Below the pieces are notes generated by a model, which saw only the letters and a program-made list of their open reading frames with translations, did not search any database and had not been told where the DNA came from. Shown here piece after piece: positions 25,851 to 35,473 of a DNA stretch of 64,000 nucleotides (position 1 is the stretch's first letter; each line of letters begins with the position of its first letter). Both the position numbers and the translations under genes were made by a program. Source of the DNA: JBJHBP01 sp050485645 (lineage in GTDB: Bacteria > Pseudomonadota > Gammaproteobacteria > Steroidobacterales > Rariloculaceae); contig JBJHBT010000012.1 in assembly GCA_050485645.1 (NCBI GenBank), positions 40,928-104,927 on the forward strand, in the 5' to 3' direction.

Positions 25851-28121
25851 ATGTCTCGACCCACATGGATCACTCTCAGTGCCGCCATGCTGGTGGTTTT
25901 CAACACGCCGGGGATGGCCGAACTCGTGGATGGGACGCCCGGTCCGGCCACGGATCAGGAGCCGCCAGCGCGTATCAGTCCTGCCGTGGGCCGTCCTTCC
26001 ATCGGTCTGGTGCTTTCCGGCGGCGGCGCGCGCGGCGGTGCGCATATCGGTGTACTGAAGGCGCTCGAGGAGCTGCGGATTCCCGTTGACTACATCGCCG
26101 GTACCAGTATCGGCGCGATCGTCGGTTCGTTCTACGCCAGTGGCATGCCCCTGGAAGACGTTGCGGATGTGCCCCGCAGCATCGATCTGGAGCGTGCGCT
26201 GCTGAATGTGACACCGCGGCCCTACAGGTCCTTCCGCCGCAAACGTGACGACGATCTGTTCCTCGTTGAGGCCCGGCCCGGGTTCAGCGATCAGCTGGAG
26301 CTGGAATTGCCCATAGGACTGGTCCACGGACAGGTCATCGACACGATACTGACGCGCCTGACTCTGCGCGCCACCGGCGCGCACGATTTCGATGACCTGG
26401 CGATTCCCTTCCGCGCCGTGGCGGCCGATATCGTCACCGGCGAGGCGGTGGTGCTCGCCGACGGCAATCTCGCACGCGCCGTCCGCGCCAGCATGTCGCT
26501 GCCGGCCGCACTGACGCCGCTGGAGATCGATGGACGGCTGCTGGTCGATGGCGGTATCGCGATGAATCTGCCGGTGGAAGTTGCGATCGACATGGGCGCG
26601 GACATCATCATCGCAGTGGATATCAGCACGCCCATGCGCGAGCGGGAGGACATGCGGTCCATTCTCGACGTGACTTTTCAGCTCAGTAATCTGCTGACAC
26701 GCACCGGCCTCGACCCGCAGAAACAGCGTCTGAGGGAGCAGGACATACTCCTCGTGCCGGAATTCGCCGCCGAGCACAGCACCGTCAGCTATGCACGCAT
26801 GGCGGACACCATCGACACAGGCTACCAGATGGTGCTGGACCGGCAGGATGATTTCGTGCATCTGTCGCTGCCGGAGGACGAGTACCAGGTCTGGCAGTCC
26901 GAACGCGAGCGGGCCGTGATGGACCCGCCACCGGTGGTCGATTTTCTGCGCATCAGCAACAATTCGCGGATCGCCGACAGCGTGATCGAATCACGGCTCA
27001 AAGATATCGAGCCGGGCCAGGTGTTGAGCATCGATGCCGTGGAACGCGCCATCGGCAAGGTCTATGGCCTGGATTTTTTCCAGAATGTCCGCTACGACGT
27101 CGATACGGTAGACGGACAAACCGGTGTGCACGTCAGCGTCGATGAGCGTTCGTGGGGGCCCAACTACCTGCAGCTCGGGCTGAAGTTTCGCGCCTCGGGC
27201 GACGACAGCGTGCTGTTCGGTCTGGCTGTCAGCTATCTTCGCACGGCGATCAACGAACTGGGTGCGGAGTGGCGCACAAGCGTCAAGATCGGGGATGAGC
27301 CGGCTGTCGCCACCAGCGTGTATCAACCGCTGGGTGCGTCGGCGCGATTCTTTGTTTCACCGACGCTGAGTTTCGGCAGCACCCAGCTCAGTATCTGGGG
27401 CGAACAGCGGCCGTTGGCGACGGTGCGGCTGCGTGAGGCGATTTTCGAATTCGCCGCCGGTCGCGAGCTGGAGCATTTCGGCGAAATACGCACCGGGCTG
27501 CGCCGTTCCTATGGTGACAGGCGCGTCAGGGTGGGTGATCCGCTGCTGGGAGGGGAAGACGAGTTTCGTCGCGGCGAAGCCTTTGTGCGTTTCTCGGTGG
27601 ATACGCTGGACAGCATCGCCTTCCCGCGGTCCGGTGTGCTGGCGATCACCGAGTGGCTGGGGTCGCGCCAGCGCCGCCTGTCTGCCGACGAGGATTTCGA
27701 TCAGTGGCGGGTGAGAACCTTTCACGCCCGCACCTGGGGCAGGCATACGCTGCTGACCAGTTTTCGTTATGACATAACGCCGCGTGGCACCGCGCCACTG
27801 CAGAGCCTCGCGCGACTGGGCGGTTTCATGGACCTGTCGGGACTCAATCACCACCAGCTGGCCGGTCAGAACGCGATGCGCCTGGGCTTGAGCTACTACC
27901 GACGCATCGGCGACCTGGCACTGTTTCCGGCGTTCGCCGGCGTGAGCATCGAGACCGGCAATGTATGGGACAGTCGTCGCGATATGAGTCTGACTGACAC
28001 GGTGACCGGTGGTTCGCTGTGGGCTGGCGTGGATACGCCCGTCGGGCCGATTTACGTGGGATACGGACGCGCCACCGGTCGACGCGACGCCTTCTACGTA
28101 TTCCTCGGCAACATCTTCTGA
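25851..28121 (+). CDS. Patatin-like phospholipase with POTRA and outer-membrane barrel
   Basis: From ATG 25851 (GGAGAG upstream) the 756-residue protein has a signal peptide (to about residue 23), a patatin lipase domain with oxyanion GGGARG (57-62), Ser86 in GTSIG and Asp233 in DGG, then a POTRA-like region (about 370-450) and a BamA/Omp85-type barrel ending in Phe. This is the type Vd autotransporter plan of Pseudomonas PlpD: a phospholipase delivered to or through the outer membrane. The catalytic dyad is intact. It may act on membrane lipids. Confidence 0.92.
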   Translation: MSRPTWITLSAAMLVVFNTPGMAELVDGTPGPATDQEPPARISPAVGRPSIGLVLSGGGARGGAHIGVLKALEELRIPVDYIAGTSIGAIVGSFYASGMPLEDVADVPRSIDLERALLNVTPRPYRSFRRKRDDDLFLVEARPGFSDQLELELPIGLVHGQVIDTILTRLTLRATGAHDFDDLAIPFRAVAADIVTGEAVVLADGNLARAVRASMSLPAALTPLEIDGRLLVDGGIAMNLPVEVAIDMGADIIIAVDISTPMREREDMRSILDVTFQLSNLLTRTGLDPQKQRLREQDILLVPEFAAEHSTVSYARMADTIDTGYQMVLDRQDDFVHLSLPEDEYQVWQSERERAVMDPPPVVDFLRISNNSRIADSVIESRLKDIEPGQVLSIDAVERAIGKVYGLDFFQNVRYDVDTVDGQTGVHVSVDERSWGPNYLQLGLKFRASGDDSVLFGLAVSYLRTAINELGAEWRTSVKIGDEPAVATSVYQPLGASARFFVSPTLSFGSTQLSIWGEQRPLATVRLREAIFEFAAGRELEHFGEIRTGLRRSYGDRRVRVGDPLLGGEDEFRRGEAFVRFSVDTLDSIAFPRSGVLAITEWLGSRQRRLSADEDFDQWRVRTFHARTWGRHTLLTSFRYDITPRGTAPLQSLARLGGFMDLSGLNHHQLAGQNAMRLGLSYYRRIGDLALFPAFAGVSIETGNVWDSRRDMSLTDTVTGGSLWAGVDTPVGPIYVGYGRATGRRDAFYVFLGNIF

Positions 28122-28208
28122 CTTCGTGAGCTTCCGGCTTTGCTGGCCCGACTGCTCCGGCTTCCGGCCGTCGTGGCCTTGCGGCTGTGGCGGTGGCCGG
28201 CTCCCGGA

Positions 28209-28493
28209 TTACGGTCGCGGTGGCCTGCGCGGCTTGTAGAGCCTCCCCCATACGTAGGCGATGACGCCGATCACGGCGATGCTGGAGCCCAGCCAGAAGT
28301 CAGACCCGATCTGTGCGATTTCCAGCAGCAGGCCGATACAGATCACGAAGATACCGATTACTTGCAGCGCCACGATACGCAGGTCCCGTCCGACACGTTC
28401 ATGAGTACCGTAACGCATTTGCCGCCACCGTGGCGGCCATCGGCGGGAATTTCCATTGTCTTCGTGGAGGATCCGCCTGCATTCGCGCAGCAT
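28209..28493 (-). CDS. Small two-helix membrane protein, unknown
   Basis: A 94-residue open frame on the minus strand starts MLRECRRILHEDNGN. It has a basic soluble start and two strong hydrophobic segments (IVALQVIGIFVICIGLLLE and WLGSSIAVIGVIAYVWG) with a positive tail. The ribosome site is weak. No family is recognised. It lies in the gap between two + genes, and the two clean membrane helices make a real gene plausible. Confidence 0.5.
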   Translation of the reverse strand: MLRECRRILHEDNGNSRRWPPRWRQMRYGTHERVGRDLRIVALQVIGIFVICIGLLLEIAQIGSDFWLGSSIAVIGVIAYVWGRLYKPRRPPRP

Positions 28494-28586
28494 CTCGACA
28501 CGCTGGCGGATCGGGACGGCGGGCGGCAGCGCCTGTAGCCGGATGTTTCCGGTATCATTCCGCTTCCCGTTAACCCGGAGCAGCCG

Positions 28587-29738
28587 ATGGGCTTTACGAC
28601 CAGACAGATACACGCCGGTGTCACCCCCGATCCGGTGACCGGGGCGATCCTCACGCCCGTGTATCAATCAACCACTTTTGTCCAGGACTCGGTGGATGAG
28701 TATCTTGACAAGGGCTATTCCTATTCGCGCAGCGGCAATCCGACGGTGCGCGTACTGGAAAACAAACTCAGTGCGCTGGAGAACGGCGCCGACTGCACCT
28801 GTTACACGACGGGTATGGCAGCCATCCAGGCGGTGCTGCAGTCGCTGCTCAGCGCCGGTGACCACGCCATCGTGTCCGATGTGGCCTACGGCGGTACCTA
28901 TCGTCTGTGTACGAAGGTGTTTGCACGTTTCGGCGTGCAGTTCACATTCGCCGATACGTCCGATCCCGCCGCGGTTCGCGCAGCGGTGCGTGACAATACG
29001 CGACTGATCCTCACCGAGACGCCGGCCAACCCGACGCTGAAGCTCACCGACATCGCCGCGATCTCGGAGATTGCGGCGGCGAAGGGCATTCCGCATGCGG
29101 TGGACAACACGTTTCTGACGCCGTACTACCAGCGTCCGCTGGAGCTTGGCGCGAACATTGTCGTGCACAGCACGACGAAGTACTTCGATGGTCACAATGC
29201 CACGGTAGGCGGCGCGGTCATTACCGATACGGTGGAGCTGGATGAGAAAATCCGCTTCGTGCAGAACGCGGCCGGCCTGATCATGTCACCTTGGGTGGCG
29301 TGGCTGACATTGCAGGGCGTGAAGACCCTGTCGGTGCGTATCGACCGGCAGTCGGCCAACGCGCTCGAGATCGCACGGTTTCTACAGTCACATCCCAAAG
29401 TCACCAGTGTGTGCTATCCGGGCCTTGAATCGTTCGCGCAGCATGCGCTGGCGCGCAGCCAGGCCAGCGGCTTCGGCGCGATGCTGTGGTTCGAGGTGGC
29501 GGGTGGCGTGGCCGCGGGCAAGCAGCTGATGGATTCGGTGCAGCTGTGTACGCTGGCCGAGAATCTGGGTTCGGTGGAAACGCTGATCACGCATCCGGTG
29601 ACTATGACGCATGCCGACGTGGAAGAAGCCGAGCGCAGGCGCGTGGGCATCACCGATGGCCTGGTGCGGCTGTCGGTGGGCCTGGAAGACGTCGATGATC
29701 TGATCGCTGATCTGCGCGACGCGCTCGCGAAGATCTGA
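28587..29738 (+). CDS. Cystathionine gamma-synthase/lyase family PLP enzyme
   Basis: The 383-residue protein belongs to the Cys/Met-metabolism PLP family. It has YSRSGNPTVRVLE, the GMAAI cofactor loop, an Asp in AVDNTF and the PLP Lys in HSTTKYFDGHN. Members make or split cystathionine, or act as methionine gamma-lyase; the sequence does not separate these. GGAG lies six bases before the start. A second family member follows after 15 bases, and a cysteine synthase lies nearby, so a transsulfuration role is likely. Confidence 0.88.
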   Translation: MGFTTRQIHAGVTPDPVTGAILTPVYQSTTFVQDSVDEYLDKGYSYSRSGNPTVRVLENKLSALENGADCTCYTTGMAAIQAVLQSLLSAGDHAIVSDVAYGGTYRLCTKVFARFGVQFTFADTSDPAAVRAAVRDNTRLILTETPANPTLKLTDIAAISEIAAAKGIPHAVDNTFLTPYYQRPLELGANIVVHSTTKYFDGHNATVGGAVITDTVELDEKIRFVQNAAGLIMSPWVAWLTLQGVKTLSVRIDRQSANALEIARFLQSHPKVTSVCYPGLESFAQHALARSQASGFGAMLWFEVAGGVAAGKQLMDSVQLCTLAENLGSVETLITHPVTMTHADVEEAERRRVGITDGLVRLSVGLEDVDDLIADLRDALAKI

Positions 29739-29753
29739 GGCGCAGACCCGAGC

Positions 29754-30923
29754 ATGAAAAAAGAAACCCAAGTGACGCATCAGCCCCGTGTGGATCTGGT
29801 GCCGGGCAACCGGCCGCTGGTCAGCCCTGTCTACCGGACCGTCAAGTTCACGTATCCGGACATCGAGTCGGCCTACAGCGCCGATGCCCGTGAGCGCGGG
29901 TTCGACTACTCGCGCGACGCCAATCCCACCACGCGTCAGCTGGAACTGCTGTGCGCCGCACTGCAGCAGCGCGACGATGCCATCGTGACCGGCAGCGGCA
30001 TGGCCGCCGTGTGGCTGGCGCTGCTGGGCAACCTGCGTGCCGGTGACCGGATCGTATTCTTCGTGGAGTGCTACCGGCCGACCCGAGTGGCGATCCGCAG
30101 GTTCCTGCCGCGCTACGGCATCGAATTCTCGATGGTCAGCCTGCATGATCGTGAGGCGGTGGAGGCGGCGTTCGCGCTGGCCGATACGCGGCTGGTGATG
30201 TTCGAGGCGCCGACCAATCCGATGCTGCAGGTGCCCGATATCGAGGCGATCTGCGAACTCGCCGCACGTCACGGCGTGACCACCGTTCTCGACAACACAT
30301 TCGCCGGCCTGCACAACCATGGCGGCCTTCCGGTCGACTACTACGTGCACAGCCTCACCAAGTACGGCAACGGCCATGGCGACGTGCTCGGCGGCGTGGT
30401 CATCGGCGACACCCAGCGAACGGCCGCGCTGCGGCCGTTCGCGGTGAACCTTGGCGCGATGCTGGATCCTGGCGCGGCCTACCTGATCCTGCGTGGACTG
30501 AAGACCTACTGCGTGCGTTACCGACGGCATTCCGAAAATGCACTCACCGTGGCGCAGTATCTGGCCGGCCGCGGGGAAGTGGAACGGGTGTTCTATCCGG
30601 GCCTGCCGGATGATCCGGGATATCCGCTGGCATCGCGGCAGATGGAAGACTGCGGTGGCGTGCTCACCATCAACCTGCGCGCCACGGCTGAGCAGACCAC
30701 GGCCTTTCTCGACAGGCTGACGCTGTTCGCGACCACGTCCAGTCTCGGATCCACCGAGTCGCTGGTGGCGCCGGTGAAGCGCTACTGGTGCGGTGATCTC
30801 AGTGACGCCGAGGTCCGGCAGGCGCAGATCACCGAGGGCACGGTGCGGCTTGCGATCGGCCTGGAACACCCCGACGACCTGATCGCGGACCTCGCGGCCG
30901 CGCTGGACGCCGTATTCACCTGA
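29754..30923 (+). CDS. Second Cys/Met-metabolism PLP enzyme
   Basis: The 389-residue protein is a diverged paralog of the gene before it: FDYSRDANPTTRQLE, SGMAAVWLALL, VLDNTFAGLHNHG and the PLP Lys in HSLTKYGNGHGD. The Tyr-Ser-Arg segment that binds cofactor phosphate is kept. Compared with its neighbour the substrate-side residues differ, so the two probably do different steps. Two adjacent members suggest a gamma-synthase plus lyase pair, or a sulfhydrylase. No exact assignment is made. Confidence 0.82.
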   Translation: MKKETQVTHQPRVDLVPGNRPLVSPVYRTVKFTYPDIESAYSADARERGFDYSRDANPTTRQLELLCAALQQRDDAIVTGSGMAAVWLALLGNLRAGDRIVFFVECYRPTRVAIRRFLPRYGIEFSMVSLHDREAVEAAFALADTRLVMFEAPTNPMLQVPDIEAICELAARHGVTTVLDNTFAGLHNHGGLPVDYYVHSLTKYGNGHGDVLGGVVIGDTQRTAALRPFAVNLGAMLDPGAAYLILRGLKTYCVRYRRHSENALTVAQYLAGRGEVERVFYPGLPDDPGYPLASRQMEDCGGVLTINLRATAEQTTAFLDRLTLFATTSSLGSTESLVAPVKRYWCGDLSDAEVRQAQITEGTVRLAIGLEHPDDLIADLAAALDAVFT

Positions 30924-31034
30924 TCAACCCCCGTCCGGGCCGGAGCCGGCTGGGTGATCATGCAGTCGGCCATCGGCATCGTCGCGACGCATCGTCGCAA
31001 CGCCGCAGTCGCGCGAGTTCAGCCCCGCGGTCCC

Positions 31035-33044
31035 TCAGTTGCGCGCGAGATGGTTGCGCGCACGTCCCATCGCGATCAGCGGGAAGTAGTGGCGGTAGAG
31101 GTTGTAGTTGATCATGAAACCGCGCTGCAGCTCCGTGCCCTGCGCGATGCGATCGCGGGTGCGCTGGTCGCGAAAGTCCATGCGCGTGCCGAACCCGTAG
31201 CCGGGGAAGCCGGTGCCGGTGTAGTACGGTTCGTGCCATGTGCCGTCTTCGGTCTGGGTCCGGATCAGGTAGTCCAGTCCGCGCCTGATTGCGTCGTCAT
31301 GACGGGAACCTCCGGCGGCCAGCAGCGCCATCAGCGCCCAGGCCGTCTGCGAGGCGGTGCTCGGCCCCTTGCCGCGCAGCCGGTCGTCCATATACGACGC
31401 ACAGCTCTCGCCCCAGCCGTCGTCGTTGTTCTGGTGCGCGACGATCCAGTCCGCGGCACGGCGTACGTAGGGCTCGGACATGTTTTCGCCCAGCGCTTCC
31501 AGGGCCGGCAGAACGGCCGCCGTGCCATAGATGTGGTTCACGCCCCAGCGCCCGAACCAGCTGCCATCGGATTCCTGCTCCGCCAGCAGATAGCGGTAGC
31601 CGCGTTCCACACGCGGATGTGAGCGGTCGTAGCCCAGCACGGCCAGCGCTTCGAGGACGTGTGCCGTGACATCGGCCGAGGGCGGATCCAGCGCCTCGCC
31701 GAAGTCACAGAAAGGAATCTTGGTGATGATCATGCGATCGTTGTCGCGGTCGAACGCGGCCCAGCCGCCGTTCTTCGACTGCATGGCGAGCATCCAGTCG
31801 ACCGCACGCTGAATGGCGTCGCGGATTCGCGGCTGCTCGCGCATCGCCTTCGGCAGACGGCTGAGGACGATCAGCGCCACGGCTGTGTCGTCGATGTCCG
31901 GGTAATGCAGGTTGGCGCGTTCGAAAGCCCAGCCGCCACCTTCGACGTTGCGCACCTTCTGCGCCCAGTCGCCCCTGTAATGCACCTGATTGGCGAGAAT
32001 CCAGTCCAGGGCCCGCTGCATCGATGGCGTGATGTCGCGGTCGCAGTCGAGCATGCCCAGCAGCGACAGCAGCGTATCCCAGACGGACGATTCGCTGGCC
32101 TGAATGTGCAGCGTGCCGTTGCGTTCATACGACCAGTGTTCGTCCAGCGCCGCCAGCGCGCGTGCCATGGCCGGGTGGTTGCGTGCGTAACCCTGTACGT
32201 GCAGCGCCATCAGGCTGTAGATCCATGGCGGCTGAATGCCGCCCCAGGCGCCGTCGGCATCCTGGTGGCGCAGCACCCATTCAAGGCAGGTTGCAATGGC
32301 CGTTCTGCGGCCCGGTGTCAGACGCAGGCTCTGGTAGATATGCAGCAGCCGGTCGGTCACCAGGAACAGACGCCGCCACGAAAACAGCCGTCCGCGTCGT
32401 GGAAGCTTGTAGTCCATACGCTCGCGGCCGTCCGGAAACAGCTCATCCAGGCGTCTGTCCGGCGGCAGCGGCTTGCTGGCGCGGTGCGCCGACAGCACTG
32501 CGAGCGGCACCATGGTGGCACGCGCCCAGCTTGCGAAGTTGTAGATGCTGAATACGAACCAGCGGGGATTCCAGATCAGTTCCGGGGGCAGATTCGGTGT
32601 CCGGTTCCACGGCCATTCACCGATCAGCGCCAGCCAGTATCGGGTGAATACGCGAACCGTCGACAGGCCGCCGTGCGCGAAGATCCATTCGCGGGCGCGA
32701 ACCAGGCGTCCGTCGTCCGCCGGTATGCCCACCGAGCGCAGTGCGGCGTAGCATTCCACCGTGCTGTTGATGTCGCCCTGCGGTGCACCGTAGTAGCTTT
32801 CCCATGCGCCGTCTTCGCGTTGCGCGCCAAGCAGGGTGGCGACGATGTCGTCGCGGCGCGGATGCTCGATGTCCATGAAGTGCATCGCCAGCAGCCACTG
32901 TGCTTCCATGCTGTAGCTGGATTCCAGCGGCCCTTCCCAGAATCCGTCATCGTTCTGGTTGCGATCGAGCCACTCGGTGGCACGGGCAATCGCGTGGTCC
33001 AGGCGAGGGATTTCCTGTACTGCTTTGGAAGCGGTTACGGCCAT
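31035..33044 (-). CDS. shc: Squalene-hopene cyclase
   Basis: From ATG 33044 the 669-residue protein has the normal size for this family. The protonating motif D-I-D-D-T-A is at about residues 383-388, and many QW-type repeats are visible (e.g. DGAWGGIQPPWIYSLMAL, NGGWAAFDRDND, DGSWFGRWGVNHIYG). It cyclises squalene to hopene/hopanol, a membrane-ordering hopanoid. No hopanoid partner gene (hpnCDE, hpnH and similar) is adjacent. No good Shine-Dalgarno is seen at this start, so a different start is possible. Confidence 0.95.
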   Translation of the reverse strand: MAVTASKAVQEIPRLDHAIARATEWLDRNQNDDGFWEGPLESSYSMEAQWLLAMHFMDIEHPRRDDIVATLLGAQREDGAWESYYGAPQGDINSTVECYAALRSVGIPADDGRLVRAREWIFAHGGLSTVRVFTRYWLALIGEWPWNRTPNLPPELIWNPRWFVFSIYNFASWARATMVPLAVLSAHRASKPLPPDRRLDELFPDGRERMDYKLPRRGRLFSWRRLFLVTDRLLHIYQSLRLTPGRRTAIATCLEWVLRHQDADGAWGGIQPPWIYSLMALHVQGYARNHPAMARALAALDEHWSYERNGTLHIQASESSVWDTLLSLLGMLDCDRDITPSMQRALDWILANQVHYRGDWAQKVRNVEGGGWAFERANLHYPDIDDTAVALIVLSRLPKAMREQPRIRDAIQRAVDWMLAMQSKNGGWAAFDRDNDRMIITKIPFCDFGEALDPPSADVTAHVLEALAVLGYDRSHPRVERGYRYLLAEQESDGSWFGRWGVNHIYGTAAVLPALEALGENMSEPYVRRAADWIVAHQNNDDGWGESCASYMDDRLRGKGPSTASQTAWALMALLAAGGSRHDDAIRRGLDYLIRTQTEDGTWHEPYYTGTGFPGYGFGTRMDFRDQRTRDRIAQGTELQRGFMINYNLYRHYFPLIAMGRARNHLARN

Positions 33045-33188
33045 GGTGATCTGACGTGGGATTTGCAGCGGCGCATTATGGCATAGCCGGGCAGCCCGGT
33101 CCGCAAGCGCTTGCGTTGCCGGCGGGAATTGCGCAGCATCGCTCCAGCCCGCGCTGCCGGCCGCTTTCCACCACCCCATGACATCACA

Positions 33189-33602
33189 ATGCCTGAATCA
33201 CCGAAACCCGTGCGGTTCGCCTGGCCAGGCTGCCTGCTGCTGAGCATTGCCGTCAGTGGCTGTTCGATGCGCGCCCTGACCGCCGACGGGACCGAACTGG
33301 ACATCCGCTCACCGGCGTTCTCCGCCTATGTGGAGCGGGTGTTCCGTGAGCAGAACCGCGTGGCCGGTGACCTCGGGTTCGCGCTGCTGGACGCCGAACT
33401 GGAAGGCGATTTCGATGCCGTGGCGCGAATGGAGGCCGCCGAGTCGCGGCTCCTCGACGCCTGTGAAGGACTCAATGAACTGGCGGCGACGCATCGCGAC
33501 GGTGAGCGCATGCCCAGGCTCAGGGCGCTGTCGGCGGCGCGTACCGCCCCGGATTGCGAAGCGGAGACGGCCGCTGCGCGTGAGCGGCTGGACGACCGCT
33601 GA
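33189..33602 (+). CDS. Small lipoprotein, unknown function
   Basis: From ATG 33189 the 137-residue product has a signal peptide with lipobox V-S-G-C (Cys about residue 25), so it should be lipid-anchored. The mature part is helical and acidic (RVFREQNRVAGDLGFALLDAELEGDFDAVARMEAAESRLLDACEGLNEL) with two more Cys residues. No family is recognised. It lies divergent from shc and convergent with the cysteine synthase gene. Confidence 0.75.
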   Translation: MPESPKPVRFAWPGCLLLSIAVSGCSMRALTADGTELDIRSPAFSAYVERVFREQNRVAGDLGFALLDAELEGDFDAVARMEAAESRLLDACEGLNELAATHRDGERMPRLRALSAARTAPDCEAETAAARERLDDR

Positions 33603-33621
33603 GCCGCGAACCGTTGCACTG

Positions 33622-34623
33622 CTACAGCAGCCAGGGTGCCACCGGCAGGTTTTTCGACCGCATGAATTCGGGGTTGTAGAGTTTCGACTGATAGCGCGAA
33701 CCCGAATCGCACAGCACCGTGACGATGGTATGGCCCGGACCCAGCTGGCGGGCGAGGCGGATGGCGCCGGCCACGTTGATGCCGGTGGAGCCACCCATCA
33801 GGAGGCCTTCCGTCTGCAGCAGGTCGTACAGCACCGGCAGCATCTCGGTATCCGGAATCCGGAAGGCATCGTCGATCGGCGCACCATCCAGATTGCCGGT
33901 GATGCGGCCCTGACCGATGCCCTCCGAGATCGAACCGCCTTCGGACTTCAGTTCACCGGTCTTGATCCAGCTGTAGATCGCGGCGCCCATCGGATCGGCA
34001 GCGGCAATGACGATGCCCGGGTTCCGGCTTTTCAGGTATTCCCCGACGCCGGCCAGCGTACCGCCGGTGCCCACCGCGCAGATGAAGCCATCAACCCTGC
34101 CGTCGGTCTGCTCCCAGATCTCCGGGCCGGTGCTCTGCACATGCCCTTCGCGATTGGCGGTGTTGTCCCACTGGTTGGCGTACAGCACGCCGTGCTGCTC
34201 CGTGCGCGCCAGCTCTTCGGCGGCGCGGGCCGCCTGGTGCACGTAGTTGTTCGGGTCGCGAAACGGAACGGCCGGTACCGTGCGCAGCGTTGCACCGCAC
34301 AGACGCAGCGCGTCCTTCTTTTCCTGCGACTGCGTGTCCGGCATCAGGATCAGCGTGCGGTAGCCGCGCGAGTTGCCTACCAGCGCCAGGCCGATGCCGG
34401 TGTTGCCGGCCGTACCTTCCACGATCAGGCCACCGGGTTCGATCACGCCGCGTTGCTCGGCATCCAGCACGATGTACCTGGCCGCCCGGTCCTTGACCGA
34501 GCCGCCGGGGTTGGCGAATTCCGCCTTGCCGAGAATCGTGCATCCGGTCAGTTCGGATGCCTTGCGCAGCCGGATCAGCGGGGTATTGCCGACCGCATCG
34601 ACAAAGTCATTGCGGATGTTCAT
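33622..34623 (-). CDS. cysK: Cysteine synthase (O-acetylserine sulfhydrylase)
   Basis: From ATG 34623 (GAGGA upstream) the 333-residue PLP enzyme has NPGGSVKDRAA with the cofactor Lys, the substrate loop TAGNTG (usually TSGNTG), VGTGGTLAGVGEYL and the C-terminal DSGSRYQSKLYNPEF. It makes cysteine from O-acetylserine and sulfide. The length fits CysK rather than a heme-containing cystathionine beta-synthase. With the two PLP enzymes at 28.6-30.9 kb it may serve sulfur amino acid exchange. Confidence 0.9.
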   Translation of the reverse strand: MNIRNDFVDAVGNTPLIRLRKASELTGCTILGKAEFANPGGSVKDRAARYIVLDAEQRGVIEPGGLIVEGTAGNTGIGLALVGNSRGYRTLILMPDTQSQEKKDALRLCGATLRTVPAVPFRDPNNYVHQAARAAEELARTEQHGVLYANQWDNTANREGHVQSTGPEIWEQTDGRVDGFICAVGTGGTLAGVGEYLKSRNPGIVIAAADPMGAAIYSWIKTGELKSEGGSISEGIGQGRITGNLDGAPIDDAFRIPDTEMLPVLYDLLQTEGLLMGGSTGINVAGAIRLARQLGPGHTIVTVLCDSGSRYQSKLYNPEFMRSKNLPVAPWLL

Positions 34624-34760
34624 CGTGGTCCTCGGGTGTTGTCCGGTATGGGCCGCTCGGCGATCCCGGTGCATCGGGTACCGTGCCGCGGGCGCTATTC
34701 TACACACGGCGGTCGGCCGCGTGCCCGGGCGGTGGCGGACTGAGGGCCGGCGGGTGGCGC

Positions 34761-35213
34761 CTACTCGTCGACGACCGTGATCGTGATCCTGCTTGAGCGG
34801 ACCGGCGGCAGGTGCGGAATGTGCAGGGCGTCACCCAGTACCAGCTGCAGCGTGTGCTCGCCGGGTGGAAGCTCGAGGACGGTTTCCGTCTGTCCCGCGC
34901 CGAAGTGCACGATCTGTTCGGTGGCGGGCAGCGGCAGATCATCGGGTGGCAGCTCGTCGACATTGATCAGCAGGTGGTGATGACCGGTGTCCGGATGGTT
35001 TACGTTGGCGGGCGCCACACCCATGCCGCGCAGGCCGAAGCGTACGGTCAGCGGCGACGTCACGCTGTCGCCATCAGCCGGTGCAAGGAAATAGACCTCG
35101 GCGCCGGCCGGTGCCGGTGTTCGCGGCAGGCCGCCGGGCCGGGCGTCCTGAGCCGGCGTGTGGGCGGGGAGCGTCAGCAGCAGCAGCGCTGCCAGTGGTG
35201 CCAGGGTTTTCAC
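34761..35213 (-). CDS. DUF4399 periplasmic protein
   Basis: The start is taken as GTG 35213, six bases after GAGGAA, giving 150 residues with a clear signal peptide (cleaved near AQDA). The mature part matches DUF4399: VYFLAPADGDSVTSPLTVRFGLRGMGVAPAN, then HHHLLINVDELP and HTLQLVLGDALHIPH. The His-rich block suggests metal binding, but that is inference. It lies upstream of cysK on the same strand with a 137-base gap. Confidence 0.82.
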   Translation of the reverse strand: MKTLAPLAALLLLTLPAHTPAQDARPGGLPRTPAPAGAEVYFLAPADGDSVTSPLTVRFGLRGMGVAPANVNHPDTGHHHLLINVDELPPDDLPLPATEQIVHFGAGQTETVLELPPGEHTLQLVLGDALHIPHLPPVRSSRITITVVDE

Positions 35214-35473
35214 GGGCGCTTCCTCGTTCCTTGCGAAGGACAACCGCTGATTCTAGCAGCCTGTCGGACTCAGGATCATCTGCTGCGGCACGCGGGAATC
35301 GGTTCGGCAACCCCGGTCGACGGTGTCGGGCACGACCATTCCGGGCTGCGATGCCATTGACAGTGAACTTCGAGTCGTGCAGAAGTAACTAAACGGATAC
35401 CAGAGCACGGTTTTTCTGCTGACGATTGCAGCGCCGCGCCCGGAAATCCGCTGAGCTTCAAGTCAGGTTGGCC

